Below, piece by piece: positions 1-6,890 of a DNA stretch of 13,342 bases. The notes beneath the pieces are model-generated. The model was given only the letters and a program-made list of their open reading frames with translations, made no database searches and was not told where the DNA came from. Numbering within the stretch: position 1 is the first letter of the stretch; each line of letters opens with the position of its first letter. The translations under genes and the position numbers were made by a program. The stretch is from Acidobacteriota bacterium (GTDB taxonomy: Bacteria; Acidobacteriota; Terriglobia; Terriglobales; Acidobacteriaceae): contig JAJYBW010000043.1 in the NCBI GenBank assembly GCA_021778815.1, forward strand, positions 1 through 13,342, written 5' to 3'.

Positions 1-621
1 GACGGGGAGGTTGCCCTGGAAGGGACCGAGAGGAGAACCGGGATCATCCAGCCGCAAGGGCAGGCGCAGGCCGTGATTGCAACGATCATGCAACTGCAAG
101 CTCAAATCTCCGCCAGCGAAGTGGAGTTGGGCTCACTTCGCACCTCCGCCACAGATCAGAATCCTGAAGTCATTACCCTGCAATCTCAGATTGCTGCCTT
201 GCGAGCGCAGCTTGCGGATTTTGAAAAAGGCCACAGGGAATCCGCATCGATCCAGGGAAATATCCTGACCCCGACCTCCCAAGTGCCGGCCGCGAGCCTG
301 GAATACCTTCGCCGCATGCGAGATGTTCGCTATCAGGAAACGCTGTTTGAATTCATGACCCGACAGTACGAGATGGCGAAGGTCGACGAGGCCAAGCAGG
401 CCCAGATGATTCAAGTGATTGATCCTGCGTTGGTCCCCGAGAGGCGCTCCTGGCCTCCGCGGACGCTGCTGACTCTGCTGGCCTTTTTTCTGGCTGCTAT
501 AGGTGCCAGCTTCTGGGTCATTCTGCAAGCAGCTTATGAACATCGAATGGAAAATCCTGAGGACGCCGGCAAGATGAACCAATTGCGCCAGCTGTTGCGA
601 ATTCGCGGCGATTATACCTAA
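1..621 (+). CDS. Polysaccharide chain-length determinant (Wzz/GumC type), 3' part
   Basis: The reading frame is open from the first base, so the N-terminus lies outside the window and only about 206 residues are visible. The visible part has a heptad-rich stretch typical of the periplasmic coiled coil of chain-length determinants (LQAQISASEVELGSL, LQSQIAALRAQLADF). It is followed by the diagnostic pre-membrane motif QVIDPALVPERRSWPPR and then a hydrophobic segment of about 20 residues (LLTLLAFFLAAIGASFWVIL, bases about 472-530). A short cytoplasmic tail follows. In this family the protein sits in the inner membrane and sets the length or export of exopolysaccharide or O-antigen. No C-terminal tyrosine-kinase (BY-kinase) domain is fused. 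The sugar transferase at 1023 on the same strand supports an exopolysaccharide locus. Family assignment is firm; the exact polymer is unknown. Confidence 0.88.
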   Translation, partial: DGEVALEGTERRTGIIQPQGQAQAVIATIMQLQAQISASEVELGSLRTSATDQNPEVITLQSQIAALRAQLADFEKGHRESASIQGNILTPTSQVPAASLEYLRRMRDVRYQETLFEFMTRQYEMAKVDEAKQAQMIQVIDPALVPERRSWPPRTLLTLLAFFLAAIGASFWVILQAAYEHRMENPEDAGKMNQLRQLLRIRGDYT

Positions 622-686
622 TGAGGATGCTACTTATGTTTACTTCTACTATTCAGGCGATTACTAACGACTACGAGCGTTATGTT

Positions 687-983
687 TCAATTTAATAAAA
701 TCGGTAATAAAGTCGCCATTTGATCATAGAATGTCCTTGAATCGTAGTTGACGCAAGGTGTAGAGTTAGCCAACAACAATTCGTTTCGATAGATGTTTTC
801 GAACCGCCCCCCGTCCATCGGCGGTTCATCGCTCCACATGTAGGTCTTCGCACTTTGCATTAAGGACGGCGGTATTTCAGCGATCAATGTGCCGATGATC
901 GTGAGGCGGACGCCAGCTGATCCCAAAAAGTGGTGCCTCCAGTTGGAGGCGCAGTGGTCTAAATTTAATGGAGTCTTAAACAA
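687..983 (-). pseudogene. Unassigned 98-codon frame, possible gene remnant
   Basis: An open minus-strand frame with a TTG start and no visible Shine-Dalgarno sequence. I do not recognise the product. It contains fairly protein-like stretches (GVRLTIIGTLIAEIPPSLM, YMWSDEPPMDGGRFENIYR) with GC-rich third positions in the centre, while both ends turn AT-rich. That pattern would fit a decayed fragment rather than an intact gene. It lies antisense in the gap between two plus-strand polysaccharide genes and has no minus-strand partner nearby. It may equally be a chance open frame. Confidence 0.2.
933..952. other. GC-rich hairpin (GCCTCCAGTTGGAGGC core)
   Basis: Bases 935-941 (GCCTCCA) pair perfectly with 944-950 (TGGAGGC), and 933-934 can extend the stem with 951-952 through one G-T and one G-C pair. 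On the minus strand the stem is followed after five bases by TTTTT, a weak terminator-like layout. On the plus strand there is no T-tract. Function is unknown. Confidence 0.35.
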
Positions 984-1008
984 ACAAGAACGTCTGTTCG
1001 ATGAATAT

Positions 1009-1014
1009 GGAGAT
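1009..1014 (+). promoter_or_regulatory. Ribosome binding site for the sugar transferase
   Basis: GGAGAT ends eight bases before the GTG at 1023 and supports that non-ATG start. The next in-frame ATG is at codon 17 and would remove part of the variable N-terminus only. Confidence 0.6.
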
Positions 1015-1022
1015 CACAGACT

Positions 1023-1877
1023 GTGAGTAGCGAACCATACCTTCCCTCTTCGCCGAAATATGTTGCCGGAATGCCTTCACCGGTCAGGCAAGGAGGCATT
1101 CCATGGCTGGTTCCGAACGCTAGACCCGCAGAGATTGAAATTTCATTTCAACAGACAGTATTCTCTTCAAAGCCCAGTTCCTGGTGCGCCTCCGTTTGGA
1201 AGCGGGCGTTTGACTTGCTGTGCATCATCCCAGGGCTGATCGTCGTTTCTCCGCTGCTAGGAATGATTGCAATTGCGGTTCGCCTGACCTCTCCAGGACC
1301 GGTAATCTTTCGTCAAAAGCGCGTGGGACAGAATCGCAAGCTATTTACAATCTACAAATTTCGTACGATGGTGGAAAATTCTGAAGCGATCGGCCCGGGA
1401 CATACCGCAAAAGGGGATCCAAGGATTACAGCCCTTGGGCGCGTTCTGCGACGGTTCAAGCTGGACGAACTTCCGCAACTGTACAACGTGTTGCGAGGAG
1501 AAATGAGTCTGGTCGGTCCGCGTCCAAAATTGCCTAATCATGACCCGGCTCCCATGGCATGTCGCCCAGGGGTCACGGGGGCAGCAACACTGGCATTTCG
1601 CCACGAAGCACGTATCTTGTCCCATGTACCTGCCGAGCGAATCGAAGGGTTCTACCAGCAGTACATCATTCCACATAAATTGACGCTGGATCGCGAATAC
1701 ATGGAGCGAGCGACGGTTTTGTCCGATATCAGCGTCCTGCTCGCCACTGTGCTGAGGGTGGGTGAGCACTTCACCCACGAGGACCTGGTGAGATCCAAAT
1801 CTTCCCTCGCACTTTTGCGGGAGCCGGTTGGCCTGAATTCCGATACAACTAAGGATCGTTATTCCAATTGGGAATAA
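1023..1877 (+). CDS. Initiating sugar transferase (bacterial sugar transferase, ExoY/WcaJ C-terminal type)
   Basis: Predicted polyprenyl-phosphate sugar-1-phosphate transferase, the enzyme that loads the first sugar onto undecaprenyl phosphate at the inner face of the membrane. The core begins at KRAFDLL (residues 60-66), with one hydrophobic re-entrant or membrane segment (about 66-87). Next come FRQKRVGQNRKLFTIYKFRT, the catalytic Asp-Glu in LDELPQLYNV (D148, E149), and GEMSLVGPRP (159-168). The tail RPGVTGAATLAFRHEARIL is of the kind seen in acidobacterial members. At 284 residues it lacks the extra multi-pass membrane domain of WbaP-type enzymes; the first 59 residues are variable and look disordered. 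GTG start with GGAGAT eight bases upstream. It lies about 400 bases downstream of a chain-length determinant on the same strand, which fits an exopolysaccharide cluster. The sugar donor cannot be read from the sequence. Confidence 0.93.
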   Translation: MSSEPYLPSSPKYVAGMPSPVRQGGIPWLVPNARPAEIEISFQQTVFSSKPSSWCASVWKRAFDLLCIIPGLIVVSPLLGMIAIAVRLTSPGPVIFRQKRVGQNRKLFTIYKFRTMVENSEAIGPGHTAKGDPRITALGRVLRRFKLDELPQLYNVLRGEMSLVGPRPKLPNHDPAPMACRPGVTGAATLAFRHEARILSHVPAERIEGFYQQYIIPHKLTLDREYMERATVLSDISVLLATVLRVGEHFTHEDLVRSKSSLALLREPVGLNSDTTKDRYSNWE

Positions 1878-1878
1878 C
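1858..1878 (+). other. Perfect 8-bp stem-loop spanning the sugar transferase stop codon
   Basis: GTTATTCC (1858-1865) and GGAATAAC (1871-1878) are exact reverse complements around a five-base loop, AATTG. The stop codon TAA (1875-1877) lies in the right arm. No T-run follows on either strand, so it is not a standard intrinsic terminator. It sits at the convergent junction between the plus-strand and minus-strand gene blocks and might affect mRNA ends. Confidence 0.35.
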
Positions 1879-2041
1879 TCCTTGCGTTCCAATTCGACTC
1901 CTTCAACGAGCTCGACAATCCTGCTGACGGACACTCGCAACGGGGATCAAAGCGCGGTATCCACGGTCCCAACTCCGTAGCTCCCCCCTACATGCGCGCA
2001 ACGACGTTGGCGCTGAATCCGCACAAAATTTCTGTGAGCTT

Positions 2042-3094
2042 CTAGTTAGCCTCCTCATCAAAACAGACTGCGACTTTGCCGCAGCGGCCGGATGCCATTA
2101 CTGCGTAGGCCTCTGCGACGCGATCGAGCGGAAAGCGATGCGTGACGAGACCTGAAGGGAAAAGCTCCCAGCGCACCAGACGCTCCACCAATTCTTCCAT
2201 TCTCCAGATCGATGTCACCCAGGAGCCGTAAATGGTCTTCTGCTCATGCATCAGATCTGCTGACGGCTGAAATTGAACCGTTCCTCCTTCGCCAAGAAAA
2301 ACGATCCGACCCCAGCGCCGAGTGGCACGGATCGCAGCCGTCCTCGCATCGGGATGACCGGAACATTCAACAGCTCGTTCTACTCCACGGCCTGAAGTTA
2401 GCGCCAATATTTCTGCAACGTTGTTCGACCCTGACAGAATCACTTCGTCGCACAAGCGAAGCGCGCGAACCAGCTGCAGGCGATCCGGCAGCACATCGAT
2501 TCCGAAGATACGGTGTGCACCCAGCTTGCGGCAGAGCGCCGCAGTTGCCATACCGACCGGGCCGAGCCCGGTGATGAGCACGGCATCGCTTCCGCTGATG
2601 CCAATTTTCTGCAGACCTTCATATGCGGTGCCGAAGCCACAGGCAACCTGCGCTCCATCGGTATAGGAGAGCGCGCCCGGTAGCGACACGAGGTCCTTCT
2701 CTTCTGCAAGGAGATAATCTGCCATACCGCCGTCCCGCTGCCACCCATAGGCTCGGCGGTACTTCTCGCTGGTGCAGGAAATCATGTAACCACGGCGACA
2801 GTCATTACACAGACCGCATCCAGAAATGTGATAGACAATGACACGATCGCCAACCGTAAAGCGGCGGCAACCCGGTCCTGTTTGCACGATCTGCCCGCAA
2901 GGCTCGTGCCCGGCGATGACTCCCTAGTACCCTTCGGGCCCTTTACCCAGGTGCTCGCGATAGATGGCGCGAATGTCCGAACCGCAGATGGTAGAAGACT
3001 TCATGCGCAGCAGCACCTGGCCCCAACCTGGCTCCGGCACGGCATAGGATCGAATTTCCACGGTGCTGTTGCCAGGAAGAACAGCTCCCTGCAT
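2042..3094 (-). pseudogene. Zinc-dependent medium-chain alcohol/polyol dehydrogenase interrupted by an in-frame TAG
   Basis: A complete medium-chain dehydrogenase of about 350 codons except for an amber codon at 2926-2924 (codon 57). The frame is the same on both sides (EGY-stop-GVIAGHEPCGQ), so this is a nonsense change, not a frameshift. Before the stop: MQGAVLPGNSTVEIR and CGSD (C37, expected catalytic-zinc ligand). After it: GHE (H63, E64), the structural-zinc cysteines of CGLCNDCRRGYMISC, the Rossmann motif GLGPVGMAT, and GIDVLPDRL for cofactor binding. The start is the ATG at 3094, with GGGAG five bases upstream; a TTG at 3151 is less likely. A GTG at 2887 could start the 3' part, but that product lacks all catalytic-zinc ligands. 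Last gene of a set with the aldo/keto reductase (53-base gap) and GH20-like enzyme. The substrate is unknown; the family includes sorbitol and threonine dehydrogenases. A CAG-to-TAG change is one simple explanation. Confidence 0.85.
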
Positions 3095-3099
3095 TTCAT

Positions 3100-3104
3100 C
3101 TCCC
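3100..3104 (-). promoter_or_regulatory. Ribosome binding site that fixes the dehydrogenase start
   Basis: GGGAG on the minus strand, five bases before the ATG at 3094. It favours this start, which gives the usual family N-terminus MQGAVLPG, over the upstream TTG at 3151. Confidence 0.6.
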
Positions 3105-3147
3105 GCCTTTACGTGCCTGTCACTCGTAAACATTCCTTTTGTCCTTG

Positions 3148-4170
3148 TCAAGCTGGGGTAATGATTCCATTCTCATCCCAAAGGTCGTGCCATGACTGGT
3201 TTTGCTTCCACAAAAAAACCTGGCCCTTGATCAATCGGCATCTGCGGTCCGATGTGGCAATTCTCTCCATCTCTTGCGGAGTGAGCGGATCTTCCACGAC
3301 TGCACGCAGATTCGCTGCATAGTTGCGCGGATTGACGGAAAACGGAATCACGACTTCACCTCGCTGGACTCCCCATTTCAGGCAAACTTCAGCGGCATGT
3401 ACGTGATGATTTTCCGCAACCGTGCGAATCATGGAATCGTCGAGCGGAGAAGTATCCGACGGAGTCCGATCTCTCTCTGGTCGGCCGGGAGAACCGAGGG
3501 GACAATAGCCGATAGGCTGAATCTGTTTCTTCAGAAGATAGTGCAGAAATTCAGGCTGCTGAAAGTGGGGATGTAACTCCATCTCATTGCAGGCGGGTCG
3601 CACGCGAGCATCCCTGAGCAGAAGTTCAAGTTTCGGAATCGTCATATTCGAAGTTCCGATGTGACGAACCAATCCATCGGAAACCAGTCTCTCCATCGCA
3701 CCCCAGGTTTCCATGAACTGCGAGTGAATATACGGACGAGCCTGTGGACTTCGTGTATCGACATCACAGCCGGGCGGATGATAGTTGGGATATGGCCAGT
3801 GGACGAGATAGAGGTCGAGATAGTCGACCTGAAGATCGCGAAGCGACTGCTTGCATGAGGACTCAACATCCCGCGGAGCATGCTTGTCGTTCCACAGCTT
3901 GGAGGTGATCCAGAACTGGTCGCGCGACGCAATCTGGCTGCAAGCGGTGTAGAGCGCCTCGCCAATGGGGGCTTCATTGCCATAGACGGAGGCGCAGTCG
4001 AACTGGCGATAGCCAACCCTCGCGGCATCGATCACCGCAGCAGCAACCTCGACTGCACTGACCTTGTCGGAGCCAAAGGTACCCATGCCGATCACGGGAA
4101 TCTGAGCGCCGCTTGCGAGGGTGCGACGGGGGACTCGAGCAGGATCAATCGAAGATTGCAGCTTCGTCAT
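3148..4170 (-). CDS. Aldo/keto reductase
   Basis: Predicted cytoplasmic NAD(P)H-dependent reductase of the aldo/keto reductase superfamily (TIM barrel), reducing aldehydes or aldoses to alcohols. Numbered from the ATG at 4170 (340 residues), the catalytic tetrad is complete: D58 and Y63 in FDCASVYGNE, K91 in ITSKLWN and H124 in LVHWPYP. The N-terminal GAQIPVIGMGTFGS and the cofactor region near IPFSVNPRNYAANL are typical. The ATG has GGAGG eleven bases upstream; a GTG at 4215 would add 15 residues and lies only 17 bases after the preceding stop but has no good ribosome site close by. It lies between the GH20-like glycosidase and the interrupted dehydrogenase, so the three are probably co-transcribed. 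Pairing with a polyol-type dehydrogenase suggests sugar reduction and re-oxidation, which is inference. Confidence 0.92.
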   Translation of the reverse strand: MTKLQSSIDPARVPRRTLASGAQIPVIGMGTFGSDKVSAVEVAAAVIDAARVGYRQFDCASVYGNEAPIGEALYTACSQIASRDQFWITSKLWNDKHAPRDVESSCKQSLRDLQVDYLDLYLVHWPYPNYHPPGCDVDTRSPQARPYIHSQFMETWGAMERLVSDGLVRHIGTSNMTIPKLELLLRDARVRPACNEMELHPHFQQPEFLHYLLKKQIQPIGYCPLGSPGRPERDRTPSDTSPLDDSMIRTVAENHHVHAAEVCLKWGVQRGEVVIPFSVNPRNYAANLRAVVEDPLTPQEMERIATSDRRCRLIKGQVFLWKQNQSWHDLWDENGIITPA

Positions 4171-4232
4171 TCCGAGCAGGACCTCCAATTTATTTTCGGA
4201 CGGCAAGGTTGTCACGATTCACTGTCCGGTGC

Positions 4233-6629
4233 CTACTCTCCCATCCCGCAGGTGGCCGCTTGATCGACGTCTGCCGGCCGGAGTTGCGGATTCGCAATCA
4301 TGTCGGATGCCGAAGAGCATACCGCCGGAACCACTTTGAAGTTGTCCCACGCCAGCCGGTAGTTTCTGGTCGGCAGATTGTGAGCGGCGGCGAACTGGTT
4401 GCGTGCAGCAGCGATTGCGTTCACCCACTGCCCAAATGGCAGAAGTTTTTCGCGATAGACAAGGTAGGACATATCTGTTGTTCGATCAGGAAGATGATCT
4501 TTCACGTCATTCAATTCATGCAGAAATCGACGGCCATTCGCTTCTTCAACGCGCGGGAACCATCGCTCGTCCCACGTTGCAACGGAATTCTTCAAAACCT
4601 CGTTACGCCGCTGCCAGATGGAGGTTGCGGTGTCCAGCGCGCTATCGACTTCACTGAGCGCCTGCTTTGGATCTTTGTCGTTCGCTTGAGACGCGGATGC
4701 GAGATCGATATCCATGCGATGGATTCCCGCAATCATGGAAAGATTCTGCCGGCATAGATCTGCGATTGTCAGGTAGACCTGTAAGTTATATCGGTTAAAT
4801 TGCGCTCGCTGAATATTCTCATGAAGCAGCCCAAGTAGCACCTGGTTCTGCTGCTCAGCGTGCAAGGCTAGAGCAATGCGTCGGGAATTTTCTTTGGACC
4901 AGGTCGATGAATAATTCAAACCGCCGTCCGGCACAGGAGGCAGTGGAAGTGTCTGATCATGAGCTGGATGTGGTGGATTGAAGATGGCATATGACGATCC
5001 CCATATCGGTTTCCTTGCTTTCGATTCCATCGGTTCCCAACTATCATTCCAGGATTGCGCCTGCTCGCTCATCAACTGATATACGCGGTCCATGTTGACG
5101 ATTTTGCTGCCATAGAACAGCGAATAGAACGTACTCGACAATTCCGAAGCACTCGGCAATCCCGGATGCCAACCCGCAGCGGCGCCGGCAACGTACCCTA
5201 ACCAGAAAGTCTCCGGGTTCACGCCCTCATCCGCCCAGCCCGCGTCCACTTCGCCGATCAGGCTTGTATTCACACGGGACGAGTCGAAGGAGATTTTCTT
5301 CATGATGTCGTCAACTCTGGGTAAACCAGGATTGTCTTCGAACTCGTCATTCGATGCGCCGTGCAGTCGATCGCTTTTGGGAAGGATGAAATAGTCGGGA
5401 AAAAGTTTCTCCTCGCCTACCGTCGACGTGAAAATCATTTGACGAATGCCGCGTTGATGGAACGCTTTGTCATAGGCGGGGCCATAGACTTCGCCATTGA
5501 TGACATACGGTGGCAGAGACGCCAGATCACCCGGCTTCATGGGATACTCGCCCCAGAAAATCACATTTCGACCATGATCGTGCAGATAGCCACCCGACTT
5601 ATCTACAAAATTGGCAAACACTTTTCCTACAGAGCCTAACTGATTTGCCAAGCCTGCTTCATTACATTGCGCATTATGGGCGAGGCCTAGATAATAGGGT
5701 TCGTCAGTCGATAAGTAAAAGTAATTCACTCCCTTGTTGGCGTCGAGTAAGTCCTGATACATGCCTTCCAGAAGCTTGTAGGAAGCTGGATTTGTGGAGC
5801 AGATTTCATAGTTACTGTCTGGATATTCGCGCAACTTTTCGTATTCCGGGTGCTTCAGAATGAAGGCAATGTGAGCCGGTCCGTCCAAATAAGGAATTAA
5901 CTGAATGTGATAGCGCAGACCATAGTTTGTCAGATCCTGCAATTCCGCAGGGGTCAATGCATAGGGCTCTACTACCGCTGGAGCACTCTTGTATTGAAAG
6001 TGGCCGTTGAGCTTGATCGCAAATCCATTGATTTTATAAAACGCGGCCTGTCGCAGATCGCGCTTTAACTCGTCTACATGCTCAAGATGATGATTGTCGT
6101 CCCAATAAATATGCCGAAGTTGCATATCCGGCCAGTCGACAATGGTTCCTTCCGGGAACCAAAGCGTTCCCATATCGCGACGCAGCAACTGGACCAGGGT
6201 TTCAACTCCGTAAAACAGTCCGGTTGAGGCGTTCGCCGTTATCGTGATGGCTGCCTTATGCAGATCGATCCGATATGCCTGGTCCTCGAGAGGCTTTTTG
6301 TTGGAATCCACGGTAGCACCAATCGAGACGCTACCTGGCTGGATGCGCAGCGTGAGGGTTCCACCTGCCGCTCCCCCCGAACCTAGCCGTATGTTGAATC
6401 TACTGGCTAGATTTTCGCGAAGAGTTTCTACCGCAACGTCGTCCTTGGCTACGCCCGTGGCAAGCTTCAACTGCCACGATTGATTGAAGGCGAGGTCAGA
6501 AGCTTCCAGAGAAACCTTTTGCGGCTCGGGAGTCACCGTGAAACCGCGAGCAAATAGTGGTGAGACAGTCTGTGTGTATCCCAATGAACAACACGCGCCG
6601 GCAATTGCCGCGATAACCCAAGCCCTCAT
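4233..6629 (-). CDS. Secreted GH20-like glycosidase (beta-N-acetylhexosaminidase family)
   Basis: A 798-residue exported protein. The N-terminal signal peptide is MRAWVIAAIAGACCSLGYTQ. Residues about 30-150 match the alpha/beta domain that precedes GH20 barrels, ending in the signature QAYRIDLHKA... and ASTGLFYGVETLVQLL. The barrel starts near VDWPDMQLRHIYWD (164-177) and includes AFYKINGFAIKLNGH and IQLIPYLDGPAHIAF. The acid pair Asp-Glu is present as YLSTDEP (D309, E310). In most GH20 enzymes this site reads HxGGDE, so the two glycines are replaced here by Ser-Thr. The last 250 residues are helix-rich. The start is secure: GGAGGAG lies six bases before the ATG. It is the first gene of a probable set with the aldo/keto reductase and the alcohol dehydrogenase. 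The real substrate is uncertain; an N-acetylhexosaminide is the family default. Confidence 0.8.
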   Translation of the reverse strand: MRAWVIAAIAGACCSLGYTQTVSPLFARGFTVTPEPQKVSLEASDLAFNQSWQLKLATGVAKDDVAVETLRENLASRFNIRLGSGGAAGGTLTLRIQPGSVSIGATVDSNKKPLEDQAYRIDLHKAAITITANASTGLFYGVETLVQLLRRDMGTLWFPEGTIVDWPDMQLRHIYWDDNHHLEHVDELKRDLRQAAFYKINGFAIKLNGHFQYKSAPAVVEPYALTPAELQDLTNYGLRYHIQLIPYLDGPAHIAFILKHPEYEKLREYPDSNYEICSTNPASYKLLEGMYQDLLDANKGVNYFYLSTDEPYYLGLAHNAQCNEAGLANQLGSVGKVFANFVDKSGGYLHDHGRNVIFWGEYPMKPGDLASLPPYVINGEVYGPAYDKAFHQRGIRQMIFTSTVGEEKLFPDYFILPKSDRLHGASNDEFEDNPGLPRVDDIMKKISFDSSRVNTSLIGEVDAGWADEGVNPETFWLGYVAGAAAGWHPGLPSASELSSTFYSLFYGSKIVNMDRVYQLMSEQAQSWNDSWEPMESKARKPIWGSSYAIFNPPHPAHDQTLPLPPVPDGGLNYSSTWSKENSRRIALALHAEQQNQVLLGLLHENIQRAQFNRYNLQVYLTIADLCRQNLSMIAGIHRMDIDLASASQANDKDPKQALSEVDSALDTATSIWQRRNEVLKNSVATWDERWFPRVEEANGRRFLHELNDVKDHLPDRTTDMSYLVYREKLLPFGQWVNAIAAARNQFAAAHNLPTRNYRLAWDNFKVVPAVCSSASDMIANPQLRPADVDQAATCGMGE

Positions 6630-6635
6630 TTGTAT

Positions 6636-6642
6636 CTCCTCC
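6636..6642 (-). promoter_or_regulatory. Strong ribosome binding site of the GH20-like gene
   Basis: GGAGGAG, six bases before the ATG at 6629. It is the strongest Shine-Dalgarno match in the window and sits in front of the first gene of the three-gene set. No clear -35/-10 pair could be recognised upstream. Confidence 0.7.
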
Positions 6643-6772
6643 AGCAGCGTTTATTAGGCATGCTTCCGGCACCGTCGCGCTGGATCTGCCAATACGCCTT
6701 TGATCTTCCCTGCGATGCGAGTCCTAGACTTACAGCAAAGATAGCGGTCTGCCTCTCGACCTTATAGCTAAC

Positions 6773-6890
6773 TTACCAAAGAAGGTTTAGAGCTACTTGG
6801 AGTTGTCGACCCGTCTGCGCGATTGTTGATTGAATCTGACCGAACGCCGAACCAGCGTTTGTGTATGGCTTCGAGTTTACGACTACGCCT
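6773..6890 (-). pseudogene. C-terminal remnant of an Oar-like TonB-dependent receptor
   Basis: Directly after the S9 peptidase stop, in a different minus-strand frame, about 39 codons read RGVVVNSKPYTNAGSAFGQI followed by QSTIAQTGRQLQVALNLLW and a stop at 6773-6775. The pattern FGQI-ST...RQ-Q-AL-L plus a terminal aromatic residue is the closing beta-strand signature of the large acidobacterial carboxypeptidase-regulatory/TonB-receptor proteins that take up oligosaccharides and other polymers. The terminal aromatic is expected for an outer-membrane barrel. Nothing of the remaining roughly 1000 residues is present; upstream the frame runs into the S9 peptidase gene. I therefore read it as a fossil left by a deletion or rearrangement. 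The match is by recognition only, not by search. Confidence 0.55.

Larger units (their letters stand above)
622..1022. other. Intergenic stretch of about 400 bases, no convincing gene
   Basis: This gap separates the chain-length determinant from the sugar transferase. The left part (about 640-720) is AT-rich. I see no clear intrinsic terminator on the plus strand and no convincing sigma70 promoter. It contains three weak items: a 24-codon frame starting in a TAATG overlap at 621, an unassigned minus-strand frame at 687-983, and a GC-rich hairpin at 933-952. The middle of the minus-strand frame has codon use closer to coding DNA than the edges, so a decayed gene fragment is possible. Confidence 0.5.

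Noticed and set aside
2924..2926. Programmed recoding of TAG (pyrrolysine or readthrough)
   Set aside because: Nothing nearby suggests a recoding element, other stops in the window are used normally, and pyrrolysine is not expected in a zinc dehydrogenase. A mutation or base error is simpler.
2887..2960. A frameshift as the cause of the split dehydrogenase
   Set aside because: The two halves are in the same frame and join codon for codon around one TAG, so no base is gained or lost.
4113..4757. A 214-codon plus-strand frame spanning the GH20-like and aldo/keto reductase junction
   Set aside because: It is antisense to both genes and ignores their boundary; Cys/Arg-rich with no domain.
6570..6629. 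Lipoprotein signal in the GH20-like enzyme (AGAC before Cys)
   Set aside because: The residue three before the cysteine is Ala rather than Leu, Val or Ile, so the lipobox is poor; an ordinary cleaved signal peptide is preferred.
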